Positions 5,513 through 6,304 of a DNA stretch of 6,304 nt are shown here, piece by piece (positions within the stretch are counted from its first letter, which is position 1; every line of letters begins with the position of its first letter). Location of the stretch: the NCBI GenBank assembly GCA_905236325.1, contig CAJOPJ010000220.1, positions 1 to 6,304 of the forward strand, in the 5' to 3' direction. The position numbers and the translations under genes are program-made. The notes beneath the pieces were generated by a model. It saw nothing but the letters and a program-made list of their open reading frames with translations. It was not told the DNA's origin and ran no database searches. Origin of the DNA: an uncultured Selenomonadaceae bacterium. GTDB taxonomy: Bacteria > Bacillota > Negativicutes > Selenomonadales > Selenomonadaceae.

Positions 5513-6304
5513 TTTTGATATTGAAAATTGGTCAATTCGCAAGCAAGTTTTGTTTTTAGTTGTTGCATCTTGCATAGTAATTTTGCTGATTGCCGGCGGA
5601 CTTAGTTTGTATGGTATGCTAAATATTAGATCGAACGCCTTAAGAATTGGCAATGATATTGGCGAAACTGCGGCAGAAGAAAGTTCCGAAGCCTTGAAGG
5701 AAGTATCACTGGCAACTTTGAGAAATGTTGTTCAAGATCGCGCAAAAATTATTTACTACACAGTTGTGAACAAAATGATTTTTGATGTAACTGTTATGTC
5801 TACGCAAATGACACAGATTATGCAGCATCCCGAACTGTATCCGCTACGCCAAGTTGCTGAACCTGACAGAGCAGATAATGGCAAAATTACTGCACAACTT
5901 CAGTACAGATCAACTACCAATCGCGCAGCAGTTGCAAGGGAAGTTGGCTTAGTTGCTAATTTGCAAGATTTTCAAGTCAGACTTTTTGATGAAGACACAA
6001 CTTTGGCGGCTAACTATGTTGCTTCAATTAACGGCTTTAATGTTGTTGTTGATAAAGATTCTGCGCGACGAGTCGATGAAAATAATAATCCCCTGCCGAA
6101 CGACTATTCAAGTCGTCCTTGGCATGTTAAAGCTGTTGCCGAACGCAAGCTGACAATTTCAGATGTCTTTCTTGACGCACGCGGCAGAGGTTTAGGTATT
6201 GCTTGCTCTGCACCATACTTCAATAGAAATGGCGATATTGCCGGCGTTGTCGGTGAAGGCAGGTTTTTAACTGAAATTTCCGAACTTGTCAAAACTACCA
6301 AAAT
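5505..6304 (+). CDS. Membrane sensor with dCache-like domain, probably SpoIIE-type phosphatase, 3' truncated
   Basis: Open from the TTG at 5505 to the window edge, 266 complete codons with no stop. The frame is open back to 5466, and TTG 5505 is the only start with a good ribosome binding site. The head is a short cytoplasmic tail (NWSIRKQ, 8-14) and one membrane helix (about 15-37), then a probable helical stalk and an extracytoplasmic ligand-binding module of Cache type. The Cache signs are RPWHVKAV (204-211), TISDVFLDA and the AGVVGEGRFLTEIS strand-turn near the end. Both the head and the Cache segment resemble those of bacterial SpoIIE-family PP2C phosphatases, which sense a ligand outside and dephosphorylate anti-anti-sigma (STAS) proteins inside. 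Chemoreceptors, histidine kinases and diguanylate cyclases can carry similar heads, so the output is unproven until the next sequence is read. The eight-base overlap with the GNAT gene implies coupling. Identity as a Cache sensor is solid; the phosphatase call is inference. Confidence 0.8.
   Translation, partial: MFNFDIENWSIRKQVLFLVVASCIVILLIAGGLSLYGMLNIRSNALRIGNDIGETAAEESSEALKEVSLATLRNVVQDRAKIIYYTVVNKMIFDVTVMSTQMTQIMQHPELYPLRQVAEPDRADNGKITAQLQYRSTTNRAAVAREVGLVANLQDFQVRLFDEDTTLAANYVASINGFNVVVDKDSARRVDENNNPLPNDYSSRPWHVKAVAERKLTISDVFLDARGRGLGIACSAPYFNRNGDIAGVVGEGRFLTEISELVKTTK

Noticed and set aside
5953..6153. 66-codon plus-strand frame within the sensor gene
   Set aside because: It is an alternate frame of the Cache sensor, with composition typical of a frame shadow.

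Overview
The window looks like a chromosomal segment of a low-to-moderate GC bacterium. Strong purine-rich ribosome binding sites, AT-rich promoters, paired glycolytic genes and an RsbW/SpoIIE-type regulatory flavour point to Bacillota. The AT-leaning codon use and a membrane sensor with an RKQVLFLV-type N-terminus followed by a Cache domain would suit a gut-type anaerobe, possibly Negativicutes. That lineage guess is inference and weakly held. I see no tRNA, rRNA, CRISPR array, insertion sequence or phage gene.

Left part (1-2542): two core glycolytic genes face each other. Pyruvate kinase (pyk, 11-1423, +) is complete and ATP-dependent 6-phosphofructokinase (pfkA, 1577-2542, -) is complete. 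The 153-base gap between them holds two short GC-rich hairpins, each flanked by A-runs on the left and T-runs on the right, so each can end transcription from either side. pfkA has a well-formed promoter and Shine-Dalgarno sequence.

Middle (2543-2702): a 160-base divergent intergenic region carries the pfkA promoter on the minus strand, a perfect TATAAT -10 box for the rightward genes, and two imperfect inverted repeats near the -35 boxes.

Right part (2703-6304): three rightward genes sit head to tail with overlapping ends (4 and 8 bases), so they are almost certainly one translationally coupled operon. The first encodes a MATE-type multidrug/organic-cation transporter fused at its C-terminus to an RsbW/SpoIIAB-like GHKL ATPase domain. 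That domain's nucleotide-site residues appear degenerate. The second encodes a GNAT-fold protein with an extra C-terminal half. The third starts at TTG, has one N-terminal membrane segment and an extracytoplasmic dCache-like sensor domain, and runs off the window; its head resembles SpoIIE-family PP2C phosphatases.

Taken together, the right part looks like a membrane-anchored, ligand-sensing variant of a partner-switching module (RsbW-like domain plus probable SpoIIE-like phosphatase) wired to a transporter and an acetyltransferase-like protein. This is the most unusual thing in the window. The output domain of the third gene lies outside it and must be read to confirm the idea.
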